Source of the DNA: Alistipes sp.
GTDB lineage: Bacteria; Bacteroidota; Bacteroidia; Bacteroidales; Rikenellaceae
DNA length: 29,636 nucleotides
Reading direction: 5' to 3'
Assembly: GCA_020026415.1 (NCBI GenBank)
Contig: JAHHQL010000021.1
Coordinates: 1 to 29,636 of the forward strand
This document shows positions 1-7,782 of the stretch, one piece after another. The notes under the pieces were generated by a model. That model did not search any database and was not told the DNA's origin. It saw only the letters and a list, made by a program, of their open reading frames with translations. Position 1 is the stretch's first letter. Every line of letters starts with the position of its first letter. Made by a program: the position numbers and the translations under genes.

Positions 1-56
1 ACCACGATGGTACTGATGCCGTAGATGGCGGTTTGTTTGGCTAATTTTTCGAGCAT
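1..56 (-). CDS. Polysaccharide/oligosaccharide flippase, N-terminus only (partial)
   Basis: The minus strand opens with ATG at 56 and runs off the left edge of the window. The 18 visible residues read MLEKLAKQTAIYGISTIV. This resembles the start of Bacteroidetes Wzx/MATE-like polysaccharide flippases, which have a short basic leader followed by a first helix of the TAIYGISxIVGR type. Such proteins move lipid-linked glycan repeat units across the inner membrane. A possible -7 element (TATATTTG on the minus strand, 74-81) lies just upstream, without a well-placed TTG. The family call depends on this short N-terminus alone. Confidence 0.5.
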   Translation of the reverse strand, partial: MLEKLAKQTAIYGISTIV

Positions 57-211
57 ATATATAGTATAACTCGCAAATATAGGAATTTTTGACGACAAAA
101 GCCTCTTTTGCCCGATGAATTATTCCGAAAGGTGTTTTGAGTGGCTTTTTTAGTGAAAAAATATTTTTGAACAAGTAAAATGAAAATAAAAACGGGAAAA
201 AATGTAGAAGA

Positions 212-240
212 TTGCGAAAAAAAATATATATTTGCCTTTG
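212..240 (+). promoter_or_regulatory. Probable promoter of the BACON lipoprotein gene, in an AT-rich intergenic region
   Basis: The intergenic stretch 57-324 is very AT-rich and contains no gene. It carries TTG at 212-214 and two overlapping -7-like elements: TATATTTG at 227-234, and TGCCTTTG at 233-240, which is 18 nt after the TTG. Either could serve the gene at 325, leaving an untranslated leader of roughly 80 nt. The spacing is imperfect, so the exact element is uncertain. Confidence 0.4.
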
Positions 241-324
241 CCTCTTCGGGTGAAAATCTTTAAAAACGGCAAATAATTATAAAATATTAATAAAATAGAA
301 ATACCAACCCTAAATTAAAAAACT

Positions 325-693
325 ATGAGAAAATTAGCTTATTTGATGCTTTCGTTGCTTTGTGCAGGCTTTATCGCCTCGTGTAGCGACGATGATGAAG
401 TGGTTCCTCCCACACCCCCGACCCCTCCGACTCCCGGAGCGACCGACGGTGTGATTACCGTGAACGGTGAGACCGACCTCGTGTTCAACGCCGAGGCAGG
501 ATCGAAGACTGTGGCGTTCAACTCGAATATGGCTTGGTCGGCCGTGATCGAGAAGGCCGAATGGCTGAGTGTAGAACCTGCATCGGGCGAAGCAGGTGAC
601 ATCAAAATGACGGTAAAGGCCGCCGCCAACGAAGCAGGCGAGGCTCGTGAGGGCAAAATCGTACTGAAGACCGACGATAACAAGGGTATGTAG
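325..693 (+). CDS. 5' fragment: secreted lipoprotein with one truncated BACON repeat
   Basis: This 122-codon open frame is what would be translated if the amber codon terminates. It contains the signal peptide, the lipobox Cys at residue 20, the acidic SDDDE export signal, a PPTPPTPPTPG hinge and most of BACON repeat 1. It lacks the final beta strand (TIKVSQ), which lies just after the stop. The product would be exported and lipidated, but the domain would probably be unstable. The start ATG at 325 is well supported by the signal peptide. Confidence 0.55.
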   Translation: MRKLAYLMLSLLCAGFIASCSDDDEVVPPTPPTPPTPGATDGVITVNGETDLVFNAEAGSKTVAFNSNMAWSAVIEKAEWLSVEPASGEAGDIKMTVKAAANEAGEAREGKIVLKTDDNKGM

Positions 694-777
694 ACCATCA
701 AGGTTTCGCAGGTTGAGAAGAACGCTCTGGTTGTCGCCAAGTCCAACTATGAGATCGGCGCGGAAGGCGGTGAGATC

Positions 778-2688
778 GTGGTTAAGGTCGGTCACAACGT
801 CGATTTCGACGTGACGATTGATGCCGACTGGATCTCGCAAAAGGGTTCGCGTGCCTATGTCGAAGAGGATCTGACGTTTGTCGTTGCCGCTTACGAAGGT
901 GAGTCGGACCGTGTCGGCAAGATCACCTTCACCTCGAAGGACGGAGCCATGAAGCAGGTCGTAAAGGTTACGCAGGAGCGCAAATACGAAGAGCCTACCA
1001 TCGTGGTCGCTCCGGGCGAATATACCGTATCGGGTGACGGCGAAGAACTGACCCTGAAGGTCGTTCACAACGTGGAGTTCGACGTGAACATCAACTGCGA
1101 CTGGATCACCCGAAAGGAAGAGCCCGCAACCCGCGCACTGGCCGAGAAGATGATTACCTTCGTGATCGCCCCCAACACCACCGGTGATCCCCGTGATGCA
1201 CAGATGGTATTCGTATGTCGCGGTAATCCCGCCCTCAAGCAGGAAGTGATGATTCATCAGGAGGCAAACATCGCCCTCGATTGCCCGCAGCAGGTGAACA
1301 TCTCGCACGAGGAGCAGGAGTTCTCGATCAAATTGCAGCATAACGTGGAGTTCGATGTCGCCATTGATTGCAACTGGATTCAGCGCATTGCCAGCCGCGG
1401 TATCAGCGAGACCGATATTCGCTTCAAGGCCGAGGCCAACTACGAGCCCGACAATGCCGATCGTCAGGCACGCATCATCTTCATTGCCAAGGAGAGCGGT
1501 CGCAAACACGAGGTACTCATCGTGCAGTCGGGTATGCCGGGTCTGTTCATTGATAAGACCCAGTACACCGCACTGCATAGCGGCGATGAGATTTGGATCG
1601 CTGTTCGTCATAACTTCAAGTTGCAGATCGAGACCGACTGCGCATGGATCCACCAGCGTGAGCAGAAAGATCCTACCCGTGCCATGGAGGTGACGAAGTT
1701 CGGTTTCAAGATTGATCCCAACGACAAAGCCGAAGAGCGTGTCGGTCGCATCACCTTCTCGTCGTATGACGGCTTCTTGAGCAAGACCGTCAAGGTTACT
1801 CAGGGGGCTGCTCCCGATGCTTCTAAATCTGTCGAGGTTTCGCCCCAGCCGATGCCCGGTTTCGCAGCCGAAGGTACAACGCAGAAACTGCACGTCAAAC
1901 TGCTTCTTGGCGGTATGAATGTCTTGAAGTATGCTCTGGTCGGTGACGATTCGCGCACTTACTTTGATGATCCTGTTGTGGAATGGCAGAACTACAATTT
2001 GGATGGTGATATCATCCTCACTTCGCACCCCAACACGACCGGCAAGGAAATCACCGGTATCAGCGTGGAGGTTTGGGCAGAGCATATGTTCAATCACACG
2101 GTTGTCGGTGACAAGGTGATCGTTCCGCTGACGATCCTTGCAAGCGGCAGTAATCCCGAACCTAATCCCGAACCTAATCCCGAACCCACTCCCGAACCGA
2201 CGGGTGTGTTCAAACTCGTAACTCCCGGCTATAAATTGCAAGTCGGTGACGAGATTGTAATCACAGACTCCGGTAACACCAAGTGCTTCAAGTCGTTCAC
2301 CGGTGAATGGGGTGCCGATAATTGGACGGCTCCCATTACCGTAACCAACGGTGAAATCACCAATGCTCCTTGTGTGTTGAAGGTTGTTGAAGGAGATGCC
2401 GCTCATGAAGGTTTTATTTGCCTGACTGATCAGTTTGGTTACTATTTCGTAATCCGTTCGAATGGCGGTATGGCCGGTGTCGAGGATTCTAAACCGACGG
2501 GCTGGGCTGCCGACGGTGCTTATCTGCAACTCGATGATAAAGGTAAGTTGTACGGTGCCCGTACGGAGGGTGGTACCAACTACTTGGGTTATAACCCCGA
2601 TATGAGTTGTGCAGCGGGTATGGGTTGCTTCGTATGCGTTGCTCCCGACTATCCTGGTCTGGCAAATATCTATGTGAAAGAGAAATAA
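778..2688 (+). CDS. 3' fragment: BACON repeats 2-5 plus unique C-terminal domain
   Basis: The frame stays open from just after the amber codon (694) to the TAA at 2686-2688. A GTG at 778 is the first usable initiation codon, but it lies in the middle of BACON repeat 2 and has no visible ribosome-binding or promoter signal, so independent expression is unlikely. The segment holds the rest of repeat 2, repeats 3-5, a four-unit PEP-rich hinge and a C-terminal domain with many Gly, Asp and aromatic residues and three Cys near the end. I do not recognise that C-terminal domain. Without read-through or repair this part would have no signal peptide and could not reach the surface. Confidence 0.4.
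   Translation: MVKVGHNVDFDVTIDADWISQKGSRAYVEEDLTFVVAAYEGESDRVGKITFTSKDGAMKQVVKVTQERKYEEPTIVVAPGEYTVSGDGEELTLKVVHNVEFDVNINCDWITRKEEPATRALAEKMITFVIAPNTTGDPRDAQMVFVCRGNPALKQEVMIHQEANIALDCPQQVNISHEEQEFSIKLQHNVEFDVAIDCNWIQRIASRGISETDIRFKAEANYEPDNADRQARIIFIAKESGRKHEVLIVQSGMPGLFIDKTQYTALHSGDEIWIAVRHNFKLQIETDCAWIHQREQKDPTRAMEVTKFGFKIDPNDKAEERVGRITFSSYDGFLSKTVKVTQGAAPDASKSVEVSPQPMPGFAAEGTTQKLHVKLLLGGMNVLKYALVGDDSRTYFDDPVVEWQNYNLDGDIILTSHPNTTGKEITGISVEVWAEHMFNHTVVGDKVIVPLTILASGSNPEPNPEPNPEPTPEPTGVFKLVTPGYKLQVGDEIVITDSGNTKCFKSFTGEWGADNWTAPITVTNGEITNAPCVLKVVEGDAAHEGFICLTDQFGYYFVIRSNGGMAGVEDSKPTGWAADGAYLQLDDKGKLYGARTEGGTNYLGYNPDMSCAAGMGCFVCVAPDYPGLANIYVKEK
2152..2199 (+). repeat. Four tandem 12-bp units encoding a PEPN hinge
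   Basis: The unit AATCCCGAACCT occurs twice exactly, and then twice with small changes, encoding NPEP-NPEP-NPEP-TPEP. It forms the flexible hinge between the last BACON-like region and the C-terminal domain. Short in-frame repeats of this kind expand and contract by replication slippage. Confidence 0.85.
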
Positions 2689-2707
2689 TTTTCCGGATTA
2701 AGCAAAC

Positions 2708-2743
2708 AAGGCGGTCGCACGATGTGCGACCGCCTTATTTTTT
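2708..2743 (+). terminator. Rho-independent terminator after the BACON gene
   Basis: A perfect 13-bp GC-rich stem (AAGGCGGTCGCAC / GTGCGACCGCCTT) with a 3-nt GAT loop is followed by ATTTTTT. It begins 20 nt after the stop codon at 2686-2688. Confidence 0.9.
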
Positions 2744-2830
2744 GTCGTTGCAGGTTGTTTCTGCGGGAAAGATTTATTGATTCAGAGACGGTTTTCGGTG
2801 CGGATTCTGGCTTTTCCCTTCCCGGAAATC

Positions 2831-3466
2831 CTATTTTAACAAACCTTCGCGGCGAAACGAATAGTCGCCTTCGCGCGAGATGATGATATGATCCAAGAGG
2901 CGGATGTCGAACAGGTCGGCGGCTTGGCGGACGCGTTCGGTCATCGTGATGTCCTGACGGCTTGCGAGGGCGGCACCCGACGGGTGGTTGTGGACGAGGA
3001 CGATTTGTGCGGCCAAAAGTTCCAGTGCGCGTTTGATGATCAGTCGGTGATCGACCACCGTGGCCTGCACACCGCCCTGACTGACGCGCATACGGTCGAT
3101 TATACGGTTTGAAGAGGTCAGAAACAACGTCCAGCACTCTTCGTGGGATAAGCCAGCCAATTGGGGTTTGAAAATGCGTACAATGTCCTGTGTGCCGTTG
3201 ATCACATTGGTTTGTTTGGTTTTTTCGACGGCGACACGACGTCCCAATTCGAGGGCGGCTTCCAGAACGACGGCACGGCGAAGTCCCATACCGCCCACCA
3301 TACGCAGACGCGGGGTTTCCTTGTCGGCCAGTTTGCCGAGTGCGCCGTGACACTCCTCGATGAGCGCATCCGCAAGCGTCTCGTCATCCAGAAGGAGCGT
3401 CAGCAGTTCCCGATCCGTGAGGGCATCGGCTCCGCGATTGGCGAGTTTGCTGATCAGAAGATTCAT
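2831..3466 (-). CDS. radC: RadC/JAB-domain (MPN+) protein
   Basis: The protein has 211 residues. The N-terminal part (about 1-75) carries a helix-hairpin-helix-like segment (GADALTDRELLTLLL and MVGGMGLRRAVVLEA). The C-terminal JAB/MPN domain contains the RadC motif LVHNHPSG (H159, H161, S163) and a downstream D172, which matches the JAMM zinc ligand pattern HxH...D. RadC proteins are annotated as DNA-repair related, but their biochemical role is unsettled; some act in phage defence or near integrating elements. Here the gene stands alone with core genes. The chosen ATG at 3466 gives a slightly short N-terminus, lacking the usual WPxxxRPRExL lead-in. Confidence 0.9.
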   Translation of the reverse strand: MNLLISKLANRGADALTDRELLTLLLDDETLADALIEECHGALGKLADKETPRLRMVGGMGLRRAVVLEAALELGRRVAVEKTKQTNVINGTQDIVRIFKPQLAGLSHEECWTLFLTSSNRIIDRMRVSQGGVQATVVDHRLIIKRALELLAAQIVLVHNHPSGAALASRQDITMTERVRQAADLFDIRLLDHIIISREGDYSFRREGLLK

Positions 3467-3533
3467 GTCCGGGGTTGTTGGTTGCTGTAAAATTACGAAA
3501 AAGTTCCGATAAATTCCCGCCTCTCCGATGGAA

Positions 3534-3565
3534 AAAGGGAAACAACTCGGAAGTCGTTTCCCTTT
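3534..3565 (-). terminator. Terminator of the acpP-fabF-rnc transcript
   Basis: AAAGGGAAAC pairs perfectly with GTTTCCCTTT around an inner ACT/AGT stem. On the minus strand it is followed by a T-rich run (TTTCCCTTTTTCC). The orientation fits transcripts coming leftward from rnc, although it lies about 355 nt past the rnc stop codon. It may also insulate radC. Confidence 0.7.
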
Positions 3566-3920
3566 GTGTCCTTGATAAGTCGTGGGGCGGGGCTGTCTTG
3601 TGGGAAAAGTTGTCCTGCAAAAGAGGTTTGCAGGGTATAACTTGGTCTCGATTACGGGCAGTTTTCACGCGCTCTTCGGTTTGCTGCGCATCGGGCGGTT
3701 GTCGTGTCGTTGAGCCGTTTTGTCTGGCTGTTGCCCGTATCGGATGTGACAAATATTTCCGCGTTGCGGGAGTCGCCGTAAAATCGGGCGACAATCGAGA
3801 GTTTCCCGTGTCCCTCGCCCTTCTCTTTGCTTCTTGCTCGACCTTTCCGGTCACTCGGCCTTTTCTCTGTCCGCTTGCCGGATGGTTTCCGATCCTCCTT
3901 GTTTTGCCTCTTTGCTCCTT
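3566..3920 (-). other. 355-nt non-coding tail between rnc and its terminator
   Basis: No convincing gene is visible. Open frames on both strands here (for example 3384-3854 minus and 3475-3924 plus) give low-complexity Arg/Thr/Pro or Cys/Ser-rich peptides without domains. The minus strand is markedly purine-rich. Because the only good terminator is at its far end, the stretch probably forms an unusually long 3' untranslated region of the acpP-fabF-rnc mRNA, or hosts a small RNA. Confidence 0.4.
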
Positions 3921-4694
3921 TTAGCGGGCGATGCGGTCCATCTTGTCGAGGATGTCGGCACATGCCTCGTCGCTGAAATGTCCCGCCACGGATTGGGCGG
4001 CTTGTTGCTCGGCGATCTTCTTCGAGTCGCCCGTGCCGCGTCCCGTCTCCATGCCGTCGATCAGCACCGTCGATACAAACACGGGATGCACTGCCGAATA
4101 ACCCTTGTCGTGTTCCGTGCGAAATTCGATGCGGTGGTGATTTTTCTGACACCATTCGATCAGGCGACTTTTGTAGTCGGTTTCGGAATGGGTCAGATTG
4201 TCCAGATTGAGGTGTTCGTAGTAGAGTTTGTTGATCAACAGCCGATTGACAAACTCATAGCCCTGATCCAGATACACGGCACCCATCATCGCTTCGAAGG
4301 CATCGCCGTAGATGTGTTTCTGGGTTACGGTGGCCGCCGAATTGGAGATCACATGTTTGTCCAGACCTAACTCCACGGCCAGTGCATTGAGCGACTGCCG
4401 CGAAACGATTCTGGAGCGCATTTGCGTCAAAAAGCCCTCGTCACGGTCGGAATATTCGATGAACAAGTAGTCGGAAGTGACTGTTTCGATCACGGCATCG
4501 CCCAAAAATTCGAGGCGTTCGTTGTTGATCGTTCTGCCGTCTTCCAAAACTAAAGAAGCTGACTTGTGAATCAAAGCCAGCTTGTATAGTTCGATGTTAT
4601 GCGGAATGAATCCGAACATATCATCGACAATCTTGTAATAATCGCGATCCTGACCGTAGTGTCTTTTAATGGGGCGTAATAGAAAATCCCACAT
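3921..4694 (-). CDS. rnc: Ribonuclease III
   Basis: This double-strand-specific endoribonuclease matures rRNA precursors and cuts structured mRNAs in the cytoplasm. It has 257 residues. The catalytic domain carries the signature NERLEFLGD (residues 58-66; metal ligands E59, E62, D66 by analogy with E. coli E38, E41, D45), and GDAFEAMMGAVYLD follows with D131 and E134. A double-stranded RNA binding domain covers about 172-240, ending in GDSKKIAEQQAAQ. The N-terminal extension of about 25 residues before the first helix is normal for Bacteroidetes homologues. It starts 16 nt after fabF and is the last gene of the acpP-fabF-rnc operon, a grouping common in bacteria. Confidence 0.97.
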   Translation of the reverse strand: MWDFLLRPIKRHYGQDRDYYKIVDDMFGFIPHNIELYKLALIHKSASLVLEDGRTINNERLEFLGDAVIETVTSDYLFIEYSDRDEGFLTQMRSRIVSRQSLNALAVELGLDKHVISNSAATVTQKHIYGDAFEAMMGAVYLDQGYEFVNRLLINKLYYEHLNLDNLTHSETDYKSRLIEWCQKNHHRIEFRTEHDKGYSAVHPVFVSTVLIDGMETGRGTGDSKKIAEQQAAQSVAGHFSDEACADILDKMDRIAR

Positions 4695-4711
4695 CAGATC
4701 GTGATAATTTT

Positions 4712-5968
4712 TTAGTATTTGCGGAAAATGACCGTTGCGTTGTGTCCGCCGAAGCCGAACGTATTGCTCAGTGCATATTTCACGTCGCGTTTCTGGGCTT
4801 TACCCAGCGTCAGGTTCAGTTTCGAGTCGATTTCGGGGTCGAGATTTTCGCAGTTGATGGTCGGAGGTACCGTGCCGTGGGTGATTGCGAAGACGCAGGC
4901 GATAGCCTCTACGGCTCCGGCTGCACCGAGCAGGTGTCCGGTCATTGATTTGGTCGAAGAGATGTTTACATCATATACCTTGTCACCCCACAGATCCTTG
5001 ATGGCCTTCAGTTCGGGAAGGTCGCCGGCGGGCGTCGAAGTGCCGTGTACGTTGATGTAGTCGATGTCTTCGGGATTGATTTTGGCATCTTTCAATGCGT
5101 CGCGCATTGATTTGATGGCACCCTTTCCTTCGGGATGGGGCGCGGTGAAGTGGTAGGCATCGGCCGATGCGCCGCCACCTACGATCTCGCAATAGATCTT
5201 GGCACCACGGGCTTTGGCGTGTTCGAGTTCCTCAAGCACCAAGGCACCGGCACCTTCACCGATTACGAAACCGTCGCGATCCTTGTCGAACGGGCGCGAA
5301 GCGTGCCGGGGATCGTCGTTGCGGGTCGAAAGAGCCTTCATGGCGTTGAAACCGCCTACGGAAGGTTCATTGACACCGGCCTCCGAACCGCCTGCGACTA
5401 TCATGTCGGCCTTGCCGTAGCGGATGGCGTCGAATGCGTCGATCAGGCCGTGGTTCGACGACGAGCAAGCCGATACACAGCAATAGTTGGGTCCCATGAA
5501 ACCGTACTTCATGGCGATGAAGCCGGCGGCGATATCCGAGATCATGCGGGGGATAAAGAATGGGCTGAACCGAGGCGTTTTATCATCCTCGGCAAAGCCC
5601 ACACATTCATCGAAGAAGGATTTGAGTCCTCCGATACCCGAACTCCAGATCACACCCACCTGTTCCTTGTCGATCTTTTCGAGGTCGATGGCGGCATCAT
5701 CGACAGCCTGCTCGGCTGCGATGAGGGCATACTGGGTGAAGAGGTCGTATTTGCGTACCTCTTTGCGATCGAAGTATTTGCTCGGATCGTAATTCTTGAC
5801 TTCACAAGCGATTTTGGTTTTGAATTTTTCGGTATCGAAGTGTGTAATGGCACAGCCTCCGCTGACTCCATTCTCCAAATTTGTGAAAAACTCTTCAATA
5901 TTGTTGCCAATCGGATTGATGGTTCCGATGCCGGTTACAACTACTCTTCTCTCAGTCATATTACTCAA
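4712..5968 (-). CDS. fabF: Beta-ketoacyl-ACP synthase II
   Basis: KAS II condenses malonyl-ACP with acyl-ACP in each elongation round of type II fatty-acid synthesis. The 418-residue protein has the expected thiolase fold and length. The nucleophile is C168 in CVSACSSS, and the two histidines of the Cys-His-His triad are H308 (NVHGTSTPAGD) and H345 (KSMTGHLLGAAG). The C-terminal SNTFGFGGHNA loop is also intact. It begins 34 nt after acpP, whose product is its substrate carrier. Confidence 0.97.
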   Translation of the reverse strand: MSNMTERRVVVTGIGTINPIGNNIEEFFTNLENGVSGGCAITHFDTEKFKTKIACEVKNYDPSKYFDRKEVRKYDLFTQYALIAAEQAVDDAAIDLEKIDKEQVGVIWSSGIGGLKSFFDECVGFAEDDKTPRFSPFFIPRMISDIAAGFIAMKYGFMGPNYCCVSACSSSNHGLIDAFDAIRYGKADMIVAGGSEAGVNEPSVGGFNAMKALSTRNDDPRHASRPFDKDRDGFVIGEGAGALVLEELEHAKARGAKIYCEIVGGGASADAYHFTAPHPEGKGAIKSMRDALKDAKINPEDIDYINVHGTSTPAGDLPELKAIKDLWGDKVYDVNISSTKSMTGHLLGAAGAVEAIACVFAITHGTVPPTINCENLDPEIDSKLNLTLGKAQKRDVKYALSNTFGFGGHNATVIFRKY

Positions 5969-6002
5969 AACTTAAATTCGATTGTGAAAAAATCAAGATT
6001 AA

Positions 6003-6239
6003 TTATTTCTTGTGCTCTTCGATATATTTGATCGCGTCGCCAACGGTGCCGATCTTCTCTGCATCCTCATCGGGGATGGTGATATCGAAAGCCTTCTCAA
6101 ATTCCATGATCAGCTCTACGGTGTCGAGCGAGTCTGCGCCCAAGTGGTTGGTGAAGCTGGCTTCGGGTACTACTTCCGACTCCTTAACGCCGAGTTTGTC
6201 AACGATAATCTCGACAACTTTAGATTGAACATCTGCCAT
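6003..6239 (-). CDS. acpP: Acyl carrier protein
   Basis: This is a 78-residue acidic four-helix carrier. S37 in GADSLDTVELIM is the phosphopantetheine attachment site (DSL motif). It carries growing acyl chains for FabF and the rest of fatty-acid synthesis, and supplies lipid A and phospholipid synthesis. It is the first gene of the acpP-fabF-rnc operon and has a recognisable promoter upstream. Confidence 0.98.
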   Translation of the reverse strand: MADVQSKVVEIIVDKLGVKESEVVPEASFTNHLGADSLDTVELIMEFEKAFDITIPDEDAEKIGTVGDAIKYIEEHKK

Positions 6240-6334
6240 AATCTTAAATTTTTAGTTAAACATGTATTTAAAATAGTTTTGTTTGTCTCTTGCAAATTTT
6301 AAGTGAAAACACTCAAAATCTAAATGGATCTGGG

Positions 6335-6367
6335 CAAAAGTAACACTTTTTTTATTACTTTTGACAA
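6335..6367 (-). promoter_or_regulatory. Bacteroidetes-type promoter of acpP-fabF-rnc
   Basis: Minus strand: TTG (6367-6365), 22 nt, then TACTTTTG (6342-6335), matching TAnnTTTG. Transcription would start near 6329, leaving about a 90-nt leader before acpP. The spacer is 1-3 nt longer than the usual 19-21. Confidence 0.6.
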
Positions 6368-6445
6368 AACGCCCGAAAAATTTATTATTAATTTTTTCGA
6401 CATTTAGCACAATTTGAAGTATAATAACCTATAAACTAATTAATT

Positions 6446-7150
6446 ATGAAACTATTAATGATCTCCAATTCGACCAATGCCGGAGAGGAGTATTTGCGTT
6501 ATCCGATGCCTGAGATCGGTCGTTTCCTTGAGGGTGTCAGGGAAATTGTTTTTGTGCCTTATGCGGCCGTAACTTATTCTTATGCAGAATACGAGCGTAG
6601 GGTTCAGGAGCGTTTTTCGGAACTGGGCATCAAGGTGCGTTCGATCCACCGTTCGCCCAATCCCGCCAAAATGATCCGTCAGGCCGAGGCACTCTGCATC
6701 GGCGGCGGCAATACGTTTGCCCTGTCGAAGAAGATGCAGGAGCAGGGACTGCTGCCCGTCCTGTTGCGTAAGATCAAGGAGAATACGCCTTATGTCGGCT
6801 GGTCGGCCGGCAGCAACGTCTGCTGCCCGACGATCTGCACGACCAACGATATGCCCATCGTGCAGCCCGAATCGTTCAAGGCGATCGGTGCCGTCAAGTT
6901 CCAGATCAACCCTCACTATATGGATGCCAATCCTTCGGGACACGCCGGCGAGACGCGCGAACAGCGTATTTTAGAGTACATTCAGGCCAATCCGCGCCGT
7001 TGGGTGGCTGGTCTTCGCGAGGGATGTATGCTGCGCTACGTGGATGACAAGTTGGAGTTGATCGGCAAGAAACCGATGCGTATCTTCAAGAAGGGCGTCG
7101 AGACGTTCGAGGTACAGCCCGGTGACGATCTTTCGTTCCTGCTCAAATAA
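6446..7150 (+). CDS. pepE: Dipeptidase E (alpha-aspartyl dipeptidase, family S51)
   Basis: PepE hydrolyses dipeptides with an N-terminal aspartate in the cytoplasm. At 234 residues it is close to the Salmonella enzyme (229). The S51 catalytic residues fall at the same numbers as in Salmonella PepE: S120 in GWSAGSN, D135 in CTTNDMPIV and H157 in INPHYMD. The GGGNTF loop (87-92) is also present. The gene is monocistronic or leads a short unit; a hairpin follows at 7174. It is divergent from acpP, and I found no clear TAnnTTTG element in front of it. Confidence 0.95.
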   Translation: MKLLMISNSTNAGEEYLRYPMPEIGRFLEGVREIVFVPYAAVTYSYAEYERRVQERFSELGIKVRSIHRSPNPAKMIRQAEALCIGGGNTFALSKKMQEQGLLPVLLRKIKENTPYVGWSAGSNVCCPTICTTNDMPIVQPESFKAIGAVKFQINPHYMDANPSGHAGETREQRILEYIQANPRRWVAGLREGCMLRYVDDKLELIGKKPMRIFKKGVETFEVQPGDDLSFLLK

Positions 7151-7173
7151 AAGGATTCCATTCCATATAATAT

Positions 7174-7198
7174 AAGTCGCGGCCCCGTGCCGCGGCTT
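7174..7198 (+). terminator. Probable terminator after pepE
   Basis: AAGTCGCGGC and GCCGCGGCTT form a 10-bp stem with one G-T pair and a CCCGT loop. The downstream stretch ATTCCT is only weakly T-rich, so termination may be partial. Confidence 0.55.
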
Positions 7199-7286
7199 AT
7201 TCCTAAAAAAGAGAACCGTAAAAAGGAACTGTCGAAGTTGAAACAGAGCAACTAAACGTAAGCAAGACACGAAAAGAAACCGCCGT

Positions 7287-7589
7287 ATGGAAAAACATTT
7301 TTACGATAAATCAGTCCTGTCCAAAAATATATTCGACATCTATTCCAGTACATTTTATCAATGTATGGTGATCATCAGCCTGATTGTAATCTTGGGCGAT
7401 ATGATTTGGGAAATAGGTACCGGCTCGTTTAATTATAAAAATGCATTAATCGACCTGTGGGCTTTAACCACGTGCCTGACTTATATTATAGGGAGGAATA
7501 ATAGGTATAAATACATAATAATGTGGATTGTACTATTTTCTCAGATAATGTTGGCATTATGGATCAGAAAAATAAAATGCGGGTACTGA
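7287..7589 (+). CDS. Small multi-span membrane protein, unrecognised
   Basis: The 100-residue product has three likely membrane segments (about 26-42, 51-68 and 76-93) rich in Ile, Leu and Trp, with Lys/Arg-rich ends. I do not recognise a family. The reading frame is noticeably more AT-rich than its neighbours, with Ile ATA and Asn AAT codons, which may indicate recent acquisition or relaxed selection. It overlaps the next small membrane gene by about 31 nt, suggesting translational coupling. No promoter of the usual type was found directly upstream. Confidence 0.55.
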   Translation: MEKHFYDKSVLSKNIFDIYSSTFYQCMVIISLIVILGDMIWEIGTGSFNYKNALIDLWALTTCLTYIIGRNNRYKYIIMWIVLFSQIMLALWIRKIKCGY

Positions 7590-7756
7590 CCCTGCTCTCC
7601 TTTTTCGGCATGTTGATTTTCGGTACGGGAATGTTTTATTCGCCGATGGGATCCTCTCATTTTGTGGGTAAGGCCGTACTGACGGTGCTGTTTGCTTTTC
7701 TTTGCGTCATGTGTTGGTTGAAAATGCGCAAACTCAAGGAGAAGGACAACGACTGA
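7559..7756 (+). CDS. Small two-span membrane protein, unrecognised
   Basis: Starting at ATG 7559, the frame encodes about 65 residues (MDQKNKMRVLTLLSFF...) with two hydrophobic segments and a basic, Lys-rich tail (KMRKLKEKDND), so both ends are probably cytoplasmic. Longer (7523) and shorter (ATG 7577) starts are possible; 7559 is preferred because the residues before it look like read-in from the overlapping gene. It resembles the many short, poorly conserved Bacteroidetes membrane proteins next to yraN. The function is unknown. Confidence 0.55.
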   Translation: MDQKNKMRVLTLLSFFGMLIFGTGMFYSPMGSSHFVGKAVLTVLFAFLCVMCWLKMRKLKEKDND

Positions 7757-7782
7757 TTACCGGAAGATTCATTGGCGAAAAG

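Larger units (their letters stand above)
325..2688 (+). pseudogene. Five-BACON-repeat surface lipoprotein interrupted by an in-frame amber stop
   Basis: Read through one TAG codon (691-693), this is a single 787-codon frame. It starts with a lipoprotein signal peptide (AGFIASC, lipid Cys at residue 20) followed by SDDDE, which fits the Bacteroidetes lipoprotein surface-export signal. A Pro/Thr hinge follows, then five tandem BACON-type beta-sandwich repeats of about 85-95 residues. Repeats 2-5 share the pattern HNxxFDVxIxxxWI and end in a VxQ strand. A PEPNPEP hinge and a unique C-terminal domain of about 170 residues follow. BACON domains often bind glycans or mucin, or act as spacers in Bacteroidetes surface proteins. 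The stop falls inside the last strand of repeat 1 (KGM-stop-TIKVSQ), and both sides keep the family pattern, so the break is recent or an artefact. CAG to TAG is the simplest change. Confidence 0.8.

Noticed and set aside
2152..2199. The PEPN repeats as a possible CRISPR-like array
   Set aside because: The units are 12 bp, contiguous and in frame with no spacers; they encode a protein hinge. No CRISPR array is present in the window.
334..2529. A 731-codon open frame antisense to the BACON lipoprotein gene
   Set aside because: It is kept open by the strong codon bias of the sense gene. The peptide has no domain pattern, and the sense strand clearly encodes BACON repeats, a signal peptide and a terminator.
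3384..3924. Open frames on both strands between radC and rnc
   Set aside because: Low-complexity Arg/Thr/Pro or Cys/Ser-rich peptides overlapping each other and real genes; no start context and no domain.
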